A stretch of DNA of 64,000 bases, from NCBI RefSeq assembly GCF_029267515.1, contig NZ_JAJUIS010000005.1, forward strand, positions 1 to 64,000. The letters run 5' to 3'. Shown here in pieces: positions 1-7,143 of the stretch. How positions within the stretch are numbered: the stretch's first letter is position 1; each line of letters starts with the position of its first letter. Both the position numbers and the translations under genes were made by a program. Source of the DNA: Seleniivibrio woodruffii (lineage in GTDB: Bacteria; Chrysiogenota; Deferribacteres; Deferribacterales; Geovibrionaceae). The notes beneath the pieces were generated by a model. The model was not told the origin of the DNA and searched no databases. It saw only the letters and a list, made by a program, of their open reading frames with translations.

Positions 1-61
1 CGAAGAAATGTTTGGGATAGAGAATGATATGGGTAAAAAACAGCTATTTGCCGCAATATAA
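1..61 (+). CDS. 3' end of an unidentified gene (partial)
   Basis: The first bases read through an open frame (frame start at base 2) that ends in TAA at 59-61 and gives a short C-terminal peptide ending KKQLFAAI. The gene begins outside the window, so its product cannot be named. It converges on htpG, with the 97-128 hairpin between them. Only the orientation, the open frame and the fitting terminator support it as a real gene end. Confidence 0.4.
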   Translation, partial: EEMFGIENDMGKKQLFAAI

Positions 62-96
62 ATCAGAAAAAGAGAATAAAAAGATAAAGAGACAAA

Positions 97-128
97 AAAC
101 GCCGTACTTCTTTCGAAATACGGCGTTT
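97..128 (-). terminator. Rho-independent terminator of htpG, probably bidirectional
   Basis: A perfect 10-bp stem (AAACGCCGTA at 97-106 with TACGGCGTTT at 119-128) encloses a 12-nt loop. On the minus strand the stem runs straight into a T tract, so it ends htpG transcription. It can also act on the convergent gene from the left. Confidence 0.8.
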
Positions 129-172
129 GTCAGCAATCTGAGTGGGGCATCAGCCCCACTTTCAGTTACATA

Positions 173-2041
173 TTAAACAGTTTCAGCCATTATCTTCGTT
201 AACAATGAAGCGAATCTTGCGGTGTCCGCCGGCATGTTGCCTTCCAGTATAAGTGCCTGATTATAAAGGAGTTCGCTTATATCAGCCACTTTCCGGCTGT
301 CTGCATTTTTTTCAAACTCCGCGTTCAGTTTTTCTATAAGTGCGTGGGCGGGGTTCAGTTCAAGAATTTTACTTCTTTTAGGTACAGGCTGTCCCATCTG
401 TCTGAGCATTGCCTCAAGGTTCGGGTCGATGTCGGAATCGCCTGAAACAAGCACACAGGGTGAGTCTTTAAGTCTTGAGGAGAGCCTTACCTCGCTGACG
501 CTGTCGCCGAGAACAGACTTAACCTTTTCGGTAAGTTTTGCAAAGTGCTCTTTCGCTTCTTTCTTCTCCTCTTCCTTGCCAAGGTCTATGTCCCCTTTCA
601 GGATGGATTTGAATTTTTTGCCCTTATATTCCATCAGACCGGAAATTATTATGTCGTCCACCTCGTCCGTCATGAACAGCACTTCGAGTTCCTTCTCTTT
701 CAGAGCCTCAAGATAGGGGGATTTTTCCAGTTCTGCCCGGCTTTTGCCTGTGATATAGTATATCTCCTGCTGTTCGGTTTTCATGCGTGCAAGATAATCG
801 TCAAGACATGTTACTTTCCCGTTTTCCGTATCCGTTGACTCCATAACCATAAGAGACGCTATTTCCTCTTTACGTTTGAAATCAAAATGGACACCTTCTT
901 TCAGCACTCTGCCGAACTCTTTAAAAAATGCCAGATATTTGTCCGGTTCAGAAGACTTCATTTTCGCTAAAGTTTCCAGAACCTTTTTGGTGATGTTGTT
1001 TTTAATGGTTTCAACCTGTCTGTTGTTTTGCAGTATCTCGCGGGAAACGTTCAGCGGCAGGTCGGAAGAATCCACAACACCTACGATAAAACGCAGCCAG
1101 TTGGGTATAAGCTCACCGCAGTGCTCCATTATCTGCACACGGCGCACATAGAGCGCGGGACCGGATTTAAAATCTGCATAAAGAATGTTCATGGGCGCTT
1201 TTGAAGGGATGAAAAGCAGCGCCGCAAACTCGGAAGTACCCTCCGCCCTGAAATGTATTGTTGCAGCCGGATCCTGATAGTCGTGGGAAACGTGGCGGTA
1301 GAACTGGTTATACTCATCCGCCTGAACCTCGCTTTTATCCTTCAGCCAGACAGCTTTCATGGAGTTAAGCGCCTCTTCAGTGACAACATCTTTGTCGTCT
1401 TCTTTCTTTGTTGTGTCCATCACAACCGGATAGCTTATATAATCAGAATATTTCCTGACGATCTCTTTTATCTCCCATTCGTCGGCATATTCTTTGCAGT
1501 CGTCTTTCAGATGCAGAACTATCTTTGTTCCGCGTTCGTTCTTTTCATATGGTTCAACAGTGAAAGAACCGTCGGCTGTGGATTCCCATTTTATACCGAC
1601 GCTGGCATCTTCGCCCGCTTTTCTGGAATATACTGTGACTCTATCCGCCACCATGAACGAGGAATAAAAACCTACGCCGAACTGACCGATAAGCTCAGGG
1701 CTGTTCTCCTTTTTCTCAAGAAGCTGCATGAACTCTTTTGTACCGGAATGGGCAATGGTTCCGAGCGCTTTGACAGCTTCATCCTTTGTCATACCGATAC
1801 CGTTGTCAATAACTGTGAGTGTGTTTTTGTCCTTGTCGGCAATGAGCTTTATCCTGTAATCAGCGTCGCCCTCTATAAGAGAATCGTTTGTCAGCGCATG
1901 AAAGCGAAGTTTGTCGATTGCATCGGACGCGTTTGAGATAAGCTCCCTGAGAAAAATCTCTTTGTGCGAGTAGAGCGAATGAATCATCAGCTCAAGAAGT
2001 TTATTCACCTCGGTTTTGAACTGCATTCTCTCCTGTGACAT
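173..2041 (-). CDS. htpG: Molecular chaperone HtpG (Hsp90 family)
   Basis: Bacterial Hsp90, a cytoplasmic ATP-dependent dimeric chaperone that remodels late folding intermediates with DnaK. The 622-residue product has the usual family length. The N-terminal GHKL ATPase shows the ELISNASDAIDKLRF helix (catalytic Glu and Mg-binding Asn), the DNGIGM motif and the GQFGVGFYSSFMVAD lid/loop motif. The middle domain carries SSDLPLNVSRE, with the catalytic-loop Arg, and the C-terminal dimerisation region is complete. The start is fixed by an AGGAGG box 7 nt upstream on the minus strand. It is transcribed alone, between a minus-strand promoter near 2079-2106 and the terminator at 97-128. Confidence 0.97.
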   Translation of the reverse strand: MSQERMQFKTEVNKLLELMIHSLYSHKEIFLRELISNASDAIDKLRFHALTNDSLIEGDADYRIKLIADKDKNTLTVIDNGIGMTKDEAVKALGTIAHSGTKEFMQLLEKKENSPELIGQFGVGFYSSFMVADRVTVYSRKAGEDASVGIKWESTADGSFTVEPYEKNERGTKIVLHLKDDCKEYADEWEIKEIVRKYSDYISYPVVMDTTKKEDDKDVVTEEALNSMKAVWLKDKSEVQADEYNQFYRHVSHDYQDPAATIHFRAEGTSEFAALLFIPSKAPMNILYADFKSGPALYVRRVQIMEHCGELIPNWLRFIVGVVDSSDLPLNVSREILQNNRQVETIKNNITKKVLETLAKMKSSEPDKYLAFFKEFGRVLKEGVHFDFKRKEEIASLMVMESTDTENGKVTCLDDYLARMKTEQQEIYYITGKSRAELEKSPYLEALKEKELEVLFMTDEVDDIIISGLMEYKGKKFKSILKGDIDLGKEEEKKEAKEHFAKLTEKVKSVLGDSVSEVRLSSRLKDSPCVLVSGDSDIDPNLEAMLRQMGQPVPKRSKILELNPAHALIEKLNAEFEKNADSRKVADISELLYNQALILEGNMPADTARFASLLTKIMAETV

Positions 2042-2078
2042 CTGGAAACCTCCTGATAATAATTTTTTACGCTTCTGA

Positions 2079-2106
2079 ATATTATGTTTTTTATCAAAAA
2101 AATCAA
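2079..2106 (-). promoter_or_regulatory. Putative sigma-70 promoter of htpG
   Basis: On the minus strand TTGATT (2101-2106) and TAATAT (2079-2084) are separated by 16 nt, about 38 nt upstream of the htpG start codon. I saw no CIRCE-type repeat here. Confidence 0.5.
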
Positions 2107-2127
2107 GTTTGAGTTGAATAATTAAGA

Positions 2128-2162
2128 GAGATCGCCGCGTCGCTGTCGCTCCTCGCGAAGAC
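2128..2162. repeat. Short dispersed repeat, GAGATTGCCGCGTC family
   Basis: This ~35-bp stretch (GAGATCGCCGCGTCGC...CTCCTCGCGAAGAC) closely matches 31432-31465. It belongs to the widespread intergenic motif whose other strand reads GTCATTGCGAGGA...GCGGCAATCTC in many bacteria. It directly abuts the larger structured repeat at 2165. Confidence 0.7.
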
Positions 2163-2164
2163 AG

Positions 2165-2285
2165 TTGGCGGTCAGATGCAAGCAGAACAAGGAAAAACTT
2201 CCGAGCGGGCTGTGAGCATACAAGTAAGTATGTGAGCAGTTCCGAGGAAGGGGTGACACAGTTATGCGATGCATATCACCGCCAA
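2165..2285. repeat. Structured dispersed repeat, copy A (about 121 bp)
   Basis: It starts TTGGCGGTCAGATGC and ends GCATATCACCGCCAA, which are near-perfect terminal inverted repeats. A middle stem (CTTCC with GGAAG) and an apical stem (CATAC, 6-nt loop, GTATG) lie inside. Other copies are at 25355-25476, 34275-34396 and 45079-45194. The stems differ between copies in a compensatory way, so the fold is conserved. No credible gene lies inside. Confidence 0.85.
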
Positions 2286-2299
2286 CCGTAAAAAACAAA

Positions 2300-2380
2300 C
2301 GGGCACGGTGGTTAGTCGTGCCCGTGTTCCTCCAGTAATTAGGAGGGAGGAGGGTTATGTTTTACTGCCGGTTATTGCTA
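2300..2380 (-). ncRNA. Candidate small RNA (minus strand)
   Basis: A minus-strand promoter-like pair (TTGACA, 16 nt, TATATT at 2387-2414) lies just upstream. About 80 nt later comes a perfect 8-bp hairpin (CGGGCACG/CGTGCCCG, 2300-2324), followed on the minus strand by the T-rich run TTTGTTTTTT, which looks like an intrinsic terminator. Between them the RNA would have a second hairpin (CCTCC...GGAGG) preceded by a CCTCCTCC stretch able to pair with Shine-Dalgarno sequences. No protein frame fits. The existence of the transcript is inferred. Confidence 0.4.
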
Positions 2381-2386
2381 TGTATC

Positions 2387-2414
2387 AATATATAACCTGC
2401 CATTCTTGTGTCAA
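2387..2414 (-). promoter_or_regulatory. Putative sigma-70 promoter for the 2300-2380 RNA
   Basis: On the minus strand a perfect -35 box TTGACA (2409-2414) and TATATT (2387-2392) are spaced by 16 nt. They point away from the rqcH-like gene and towards the hairpin terminator at 2300-2324. Confidence 0.5.
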
Positions 2415-2472
2415 TGGTTTGTTTTATGTAAAAAATTAGTGTAGGATGTGTGTTTTACAGAGGAGAAGGATT

Positions 2473-4026
2473 CTGGACGGACTGACACTCACCAAAGCGG
2501 TGAACACTATAAAACAGAGATACGAAGGCGTACAGGTGACAAAAATCAACGTCACCGAGAACAGCGTCACCATCGGGCTGTTCGCGCCGGACAGAAAAAA
2601 CCTGCACGTTCGCATCACTGGCGGCGCTCCCGCGCTGTTCACATCCGACACTCAGGAAGGCGTACCAGACCCGTTTCTGGACAGACTTTCCGGCGGAAAG
2701 ATAGTCGAGATAGGCGGAAGACGCTACGACCGTCTTTTCTGGCTTTCCATAGCCAAGCGCAGACCAAGCGGCAAGATTGAGACCCATAAGCTGATATTCG
2801 AGCTTATAGGCAAGATGTCGAACGCCGCGCTGGTGAACGAAAACGGAAACATCATCTGGCTTTTTGCAAAGAACAACGCCGACCCCGACAGAAGTTTTTT
2901 TGTGGGCGACAGGTACCATGCGCCGAGGCTCAATAAGCGGGACACCCTTGAAAAGTATGCAGCAGGCAACTTTGCCGACCTGCTGGGGTTCTACCCTGTC
3001 ACGGTGAAACACGCGGAAACCTACACGGCGAACGGATACAGCTTTGCGGAGACCGCCGCGCTTATAAACGAAAGCCTCACCGACGGCATCTTCCATGAGG
3101 ATTCGCAGGGACGCGTAATCCCTTTTAAACCGTACGAAGACGGCGAAACCATCACCATAGACGACCTGAAAGACAGGATGTACAAGCCTGCTGTGAAAAA
3201 AGACGACGGCATCAGGATACGGCTCACCCGCTTTTTCGAGAAGCAGGCGGAAAAGTATATGGTGCTGAAAGACAAGCTGAAAGAAGAGTTTGCAGAGGCG
3301 GAAACTTTTCCTAAGGTTCGCACCAAGGCTGATTTGCTGAAAAGCAACCTGCATCTGCTGAAAGGCGGAAAAGGACGCGTCGAACTCACCAGCTACACCG
3401 AAAACGGCATAGAGACAGTGCCGTTTGACATACCGGAGCTTTTCGATCCTAACAAAGAGGTCAACAGACTGTACCGCCGCGCGGATAAGCTGGAACGCTC
3501 CGTGGCGCTCCTTACTTCACGCATGGGAGAAGTTGACAACATGATAGATTCCGCACTGGAACAGCTCTACTACATTGAGATATCGGCGAAGGAGGACGAA
3601 CTGCGCGAGCTTGCCCTTGAGATGAAAAAATCCGAGCCGAAACAGAAAAAACAGATAAAGGAAAAGCAGTTCATACGCCTTGAGATAGGCGGCGGAACGG
3701 CATACATAGGGCGAAACTCCGTCAGCAACCACAGGCTTGTCTTCCAGTTCGCAAACCCCGAAGACATGTGGTTCCACGCTCAGAAGATACCCTCTTCCCA
3801 CCTCATATTCCGCAAAAGCGGCGGCATAACGCAGGACGAGATCGGGCAGTGCGCCGCAATCGTAGCCGGAATGAGCAAAGCGAAGCAAAATCTGAAAGTT
3901 ACCGTTGACTACACACAGAAAAAAAACGTAAAAAAGCCTAAGAACACACCGCCCGGCTTCGTCATATACCACAGGTTCAGGTCGGTGACGGTCACACCCG
4001 TTCATATTGACGAAAACAATGATTGA
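2473..4026 (+). CDS. rqcH: NFACT family protein, RqcH-type ribosome quality control factor
   Basis: RqcH binds stalled 50S subunits carrying peptidyl-tRNA and recruits tRNA-Ala to add C-terminal alanine tails. From the N-terminus: NFACT-N/FbpA domain, with the conserved Asp-Arg pair (YDRLF, D86/R87); helix-hairpin-helix and coiled-coil middle (about 260-400); then NFACT-R (DUF814), with IGRNSVSNH and WFHAQKIPSSHLIF (W433). The 517 residues are slightly short for the family. Family N-termini read M-D-G-L-T-L, and here DGLTL follows a CTG at 2473 with AGGAGAAGG 4-12 nt upstream. I therefore take CTG (or the preceding ATT) as the start; the in-frame ATG at 2446 has no RBS. It heads an operon to about 6393. 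An RqcP homologue lies at 57609. Confidence 0.88.
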   Translation: MDGLTLTKAVNTIKQRYEGVQVTKINVTENSVTIGLFAPDRKNLHVRITGGAPALFTSDTQEGVPDPFLDRLSGGKIVEIGGRRYDRLFWLSIAKRRPSGKIETHKLIFELIGKMSNAALVNENGNIIWLFAKNNADPDRSFFVGDRYHAPRLNKRDTLEKYAAGNFADLLGFYPVTVKHAETYTANGYSFAETAALINESLTDGIFHEDSQGRVIPFKPYEDGETITIDDLKDRMYKPAVKKDDGIRIRLTRFFEKQAEKYMVLKDKLKEEFAEAETFPKVRTKADLLKSNLHLLKGGKGRVELTSYTENGIETVPFDIPELFDPNKEVNRLYRRADKLERSVALLTSRMGEVDNMIDSALEQLYYIEISAKEDELRELALEMKKSEPKQKKQIKEKQFIRLEIGGGTAYIGRNSVSNHRLVFQFANPEDMWFHAQKIPSSHLIFRKSGGITQDEIGQCAAIVAGMSKAKQNLKVTVDYTQKKNVKKPKNTPPGFVIYHRFRSVTVTPVHIDENND

Positions 4027-4051
4027 TATATATTGCTAAACGGAGACACAC

Positions 4052-4360
4052 ATGGAAAGAATGGAAGCACTCAGGAAAAAAGCTATTTTTCAGGCGGCGC
4101 GCCGCGCGATACTGGAAAATGAGATGTTCCTTCGTGATTATGTCACAAATCACCTGCCCGAAAGCTACACAGAGGAAGACCTTGAAAACTTCATAGCCAT
4201 GCTGGTGAGGATGTTTGACAACGATCTGTTCGACCTTGTGATGGGCGTTAAATCTGCGGAAGACCTTCAGCATCTTTATGACTACAGATTCATCAAAGAT
4301 ATACAGGACTTCGCCGAACAGCGCCGTACTGAAATTAAAAAAGCGAAGGGACTTATATAA
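4052..4360 (+). CDS. SdhE/Sdh5-like flavinylation factor
   Basis: This 102-residue all-helical protein matches the SdhE (YgfY, PF03937) pattern along its length: RRAILENEMFLRDYV..., an acidic turn (YTEEDLENFIAML), then DNDLFDLVMG, which aligns with the DPDLFNWLM block of SdhE. SdhE promotes covalent FAD attachment to succinate dehydrogenase or fumarate reductase. The signature RGxxE motif appears here as RAILE, with Ala in place of the conserved Gly, so activity may be altered. GGAGA lies 7 nt before the ATG. No sdhA is in the window; it sits between the RqcH gene and an unknown gene. The assignment rests on pattern similarity only. Confidence 0.6.
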   Translation: MERMEALRKKAIFQAARRAILENEMFLRDYVTNHLPESYTEEDLENFIAMLVRMFDNDLFDLVMGVKSAEDLQHLYDYRFIKDIQDFAEQRRTEIKKAKGLI

Positions 4361-4361
4361 A

Positions 4362-4664
4362 ATGAACGAACGCTGGATGGCTGTTTTCGAAGATATGACA
4401 TGGTACGACGCAAAACTCGACTGTGAAGGCGATGCCTGCGAACTGTACATCTATAACAAAAAACAGAAAATCAAAACAAAAAAGCTGAAAGAAAACGACT
4501 TCACAAAGGTTATCCGCCTTCAGGACAGAATGAGCGGCGACACCATCGACCTTGTGGATTTCAACGAAATGGACAGGTTCTTTGAACAGAATATGGTGAT
4601 TTTTAAAAACAGACAGGGTCTGCACAAAGAAGTACGCAGATATATAGATTTCAGTCTTAAATAA
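4362..4664 (+). CDS. Hypothetical protein, 100 aa, operonic
   Basis: I do not recognise this family. The start at 4362 follows an AAGGGA box and lies one base after the preceding stop codon; the frame stays open further upstream, but only inside the previous gene. The protein is highly charged with no signal peptide or membrane segment, so it is probably cytoplasmic. It has an aromatic N-terminus (MNERWMAVFEDMTWYDAK), a Lys-rich centre (KKQKIKTKKLKE) and a basic C-terminus (RRYIDFSLK). Its stop TAA overlaps the next ATG (TAATG), which implies translational coupling with the iron-sulfur dehydratase-type protein. Confidence 0.75.
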   Translation: MNERWMAVFEDMTWYDAKLDCEGDACELYIYNKKQKIKTKKLKENDFTKVIRLQDRMSGDTIDLVDFNEMDRFFEQNMVIFKNRQGLHKEVRRYIDFSLK

Positions 4665-5653
4665 TGTCGAAAGTAGGATTCACAACAACAATTCCGGTTG
4701 AAATTGTTCTGGCGGCGGGGAAAACACCCGTTGACCTCAACAACGTGTTCATTACCGACGAAGACCCCGTTAAAATGGCGGAGGCGGCGGAGGATGAAGG
4801 TCTGCCCAGAAACCTCTGCGCGTGGATAAAAGGCATATACACCGCCGTTAAACAGGCGGAGATAGACGAGGTTGTCGCCGTTACTCAGGGCGATTGCAGC
4901 AACTCACACGCTCTGGCGGAGCTCTTTATCAGCGCCGGAATAAAAGTGCACTCGTTCAGCTATCCCTTTGAAAAAGAGAACAGATACGACCAGCTCAGGA
5001 CAGAGATGGAGCGTTTCGCAAAATCTCTGGGAACCACACTGGATGCGGCTGTGGAATATACAAAAGTCACTGACCCTGTGCGCGAAAAACTGCGCAGACT
5101 GGACAGAATGACCACGGAAGGTCAGGTGACAGGCTTTGAAAACCACCTCTGGCTGGTAAGCTCCACCGATTTCAATACCTGCCTTCAAACATACGAAAAA
5201 GACCTCGACGACTTCCTTTCAATGACCGAAGGACGGTTTCTTGAGGAAGATGGTTTACGAATAGGCTTCATAGGCGTTCCGACTATATTTTCAGATATAT
5301 ACCAGTTCATAGAGTCAAAGGGTGCGCGGGTGGTCTATAACGAAATCCAACGGCAGTTCGCTATCCCGTCAGACGATCCGGACTACGTTCAGCGCTATGC
5401 AGACTACACCTACCCATATGACGTTTTCGGCAGGGTTGAAGACATACAGAAGGCTGTGGAAGAGCGGCAACTGGACGGTATAGTCCATTACGTTCAGTCA
5501 TTCTGCTATCGCCAAATGCAGGATATCACCATCCGAAGGAACATCAAATGCCCAATCCTCACCATTGAGGGCGACGCACCGGGTGGCATAGACGCGCGCA
5601 CGAAAATACGCATCGAATCGTTCCTTGAGATGCTTGAGGCGAGGAAAAAATGA
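4664..5653 (+). CDS. 2-hydroxyacyl-CoA dehydratase D-component family protein (HgdB/YjiM; double-cubane-cluster type)
   Basis: A 329-residue member of PF06050, whose proteins bind Fe-S clusters and perform low-potential reductions. Cysteines at 52 (RNLCAW), 78 (QGDCSNS), 173, 281 (SFCYRQ) and 296 are candidate cluster ligands. The partner activator overlaps its end by 4 nt. No second dehydratase subunit (HgdA-like) is present. This lone-subunit-plus-activator layout is typical of YjiM/YjiL and of the double-cubane-cluster protein system with its reductase, rather than of fermentative hydroxyacyl-CoA dehydratases. The substrate is unknown; a CoA substrate should not be assumed. Confidence 0.85.
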   Translation: MSKVGFTTTIPVEIVLAAGKTPVDLNNVFITDEDPVKMAEAAEDEGLPRNLCAWIKGIYTAVKQAEIDEVVAVTQGDCSNSHALAELFISAGIKVHSFSYPFEKENRYDQLRTEMERFAKSLGTTLDAAVEYTKVTDPVREKLRRLDRMTTEGQVTGFENHLWLVSSTDFNTCLQTYEKDLDDFLSMTEGRFLEEDGLRIGFIGVPTIFSDIYQFIESKGARVVYNEIQRQFAIPSDDPDYVQRYADYTYPYDVFGRVEDIQKAVEERQLDGIVHYVQSFCYRQMQDITIRRNIKCPILTIEGDAPGGIDARTKIRIESFLEMLEARKK

Positions 5654-6393
5654 AACTCGGCATAGACCTTGGCAGCAGATTCGTTAAAATTGCAGTGCAA
5701 AATGGCGAAACCGTCGAATTTCACCGTGAAGATACGGTGTTTTTCTATAAAAACCGCGTAAAACGGGATGAAAAAGGCGTAAAAATAGATCTTTCAGCAT
5801 ACGGAGCGGACGAAAATACCGTCATAACTGCAACCGGATACGGACGGAATATGCTGACGTTTGCGAACGCAAATGTGATATCCGAGATAAAAGCCCACTA
5901 TCAGGGGGCATTGCAATCCACCGGCGAAAACGAGTTCATCCTCGTTGACGTTGGCGGGCAGGACAGCAAGGTAATCTATGTGCGGGACGGCTACATCGAA
6001 GATTTCGTCATGAACGATAAATGCGCAGCCAGCACAGGCAGATTCCTTGAAAACGCCTGCCGCATACTGGACATCACCCTTGAAGAGCTTTCCGGCATGA
6101 CCGAAAACCCCGTTAAAATGAACTCCACCTGTGCGGTGTTCTCCGAAAGCGAGCTTGTGGGCAAAATAGCCGAGGGCATCCCCATGGAGCATATCGGCGC
6201 AGGGGTCAACGAGAGCATAGCCCGCCGACTGTTTCCGCTTATCCGCAAATACCGCCATAAGAAGCTGTATGCAGCGGGCGGTGTCGCAGAAAACAGAGGA
6301 CTCATCCGCCTGCTTTCAGAGATGGCGGAGAGCGAGATTCAGGTCATCAAAAACCCGCAGTTCAACGGCTGTTTCGGGTGTTTATATTATTAA
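5650..6393 (+). CDS. ATP-dependent activator/reductase of the BadF/BcrA/HgdC family
   Basis: A 247-residue ASKHA-fold ATPase that passes electrons to the neighbouring Fe-S protein while hydrolysing ATP. The phosphate-binding loops are GIDLGSRFVKI (N-terminus) and VDVGGQDSKVI (about 99-109). The two Cys that bridge a [4Fe-4S] cluster across the homodimer in HgdC are present: C125 in NDKCAASTGRFLE and C161 in NSTCAVFSESE. Its start overlaps the upstream stop by 4 nt, so the pair is made together. Length and order match the YjiL or DCCP-reductase type. Confidence 0.9.
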   Translation: MKLGIDLGSRFVKIAVQNGETVEFHREDTVFFYKNRVKRDEKGVKIDLSAYGADENTVITATGYGRNMLTFANANVISEIKAHYQGALQSTGENEFILVDVGGQDSKVIYVRDGYIEDFVMNDKCAASTGRFLENACRILDITLEELSGMTENPVKMNSTCAVFSESELVGKIAEGIPMEHIGAGVNESIARRLFPLIRKYRHKKLYAAGGVAENRGLIRLLSEMAESEIQVIKNPQFNGCFGCLYY

Positions 6394-6407
6394 TTGAGAG
6401 GTTTTAG

Positions 6408-6989
6408 ATGTGTGACAAAACATCTGATACTAAAAATAGCCTTTATCAAGAACACTACAACAAGTGTTACACAAATATCAGAGAATCTGAAATGTTGATA
6501 GATAAAAATATTTTGTATTTATCATCAGGTGCTTTGGCAGTAACACTGGGAACGGTATCTCAATTGTCTGACAATTCGCATAAATACTTAATCATTTCTG
6601 CTTGGGTACTGTTTGTTTTAGCAATTTTGCTAACTTTTTTCTCTTTTTTCACAAGCATAGAAGCACATCAAAAATCAATAATTGATGCCGAAAATATATT
6701 AACTAAGGACAAAGAAACTGATACTGCAAAAACATATAATATAGCTACAAAAATTTTATCAATCTTAAGCTTTATGATTTTTGTTGCAGGTCTCATATGT
6801 ACAGGGATATACTATACAATAAATCTCAAAGAGGGCACTCAAATGCCTAATACCAAAACTACTCAATTAACAGAAGGTTTTTCAGCGCCTAAAATTCAAG
6901 CAACCTCTATCGATAAAGGGCTATCTACTCCTAAAGTTCCATCAACATCAGGAACATCATCTGATAATAGTAATGGTGGTAAAAAGTAA
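6408..6989 (+). CDS. Hypothetical AT-rich membrane protein
   Basis: A 193-residue protein I cannot assign. GAGAGG precedes the ATG. After a soluble N-terminus with several Cys, there are two hydrophobic segments near 37-75 (ILYLSSGALAVTLG; YLIISAWVLFVLAILL) and one near 110-135 (ILSILSFMIFVAGLI). A Ser/Thr/Pro-rich tail (from about 145) contains a weak duplication, FSAPKIQATS / LSTPKVPSTS. Base composition is clearly more AT-rich than the operon before it, despite only a 14-nt gap, which suggests later acquisition. The topology resembles small 3-4 TM proteins of mobile regions, but no function is visible. Confidence 0.75.
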   Translation: MCDKTSDTKNSLYQEHYNKCYTNIRESEMLIDKNILYLSSGALAVTLGTVSQLSDNSHKYLIISAWVLFVLAILLTFFSFFTSIEAHQKSIIDAENILTKDKETDTAKTYNIATKILSILSFMIFVAGLICTGIYYTINLKEGTQMPNTKTTQLTEGFSAPKIQATSIDKGLSTPKVPSTSGTSSDNSNGGKK

Positions 6990-7109
6990 TACATTTTTAA
7001 TTGGAAACCCTTTTTCTGTTATCTTGCATACCTTAATGTAAGTCTTAGTAACTCCAAATTAACAATAATGCAGCAACCGTAAAAACTCCTTTAACTTTAA
7101 AATTTAACA

Positions 7110-7138
7110 CTTTATTTCCGATTCGTTTCCCGTATAAT
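7110..7138 (+). promoter_or_regulatory. Putative promoter for a leaderless MFS transcript
   Basis: A perfect TATAAT (7133-7138) ends only 5 nt before the ATG at 7144. The -35 region (CTTTAT at 7110-7115) is weak. No Shine-Dalgarno sequence lies between, so transcription would start at or next to the start codon. Confidence 0.4.
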
Positions 7139-7143
7139 CCTAT

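Noticed and set aside
2357-2395. 12-codon frame with a very strong SD (AGGAGGGAGGAGGG) before ATG
   Set aside because: Too short to support, and no adjacent attenuator for a downstream gene; the purine-rich run is better explained as the complement of the CCTCC stretch in the candidate minus-strand RNA.
2455-3354. Long open frame on the minus strand opposite the RqcH gene
   Set aside because: It is fully antisense to a well-matched NFACT protein, and has low-complexity Val/Phe-rich content without any family motif; it is a shadow of codon bias.
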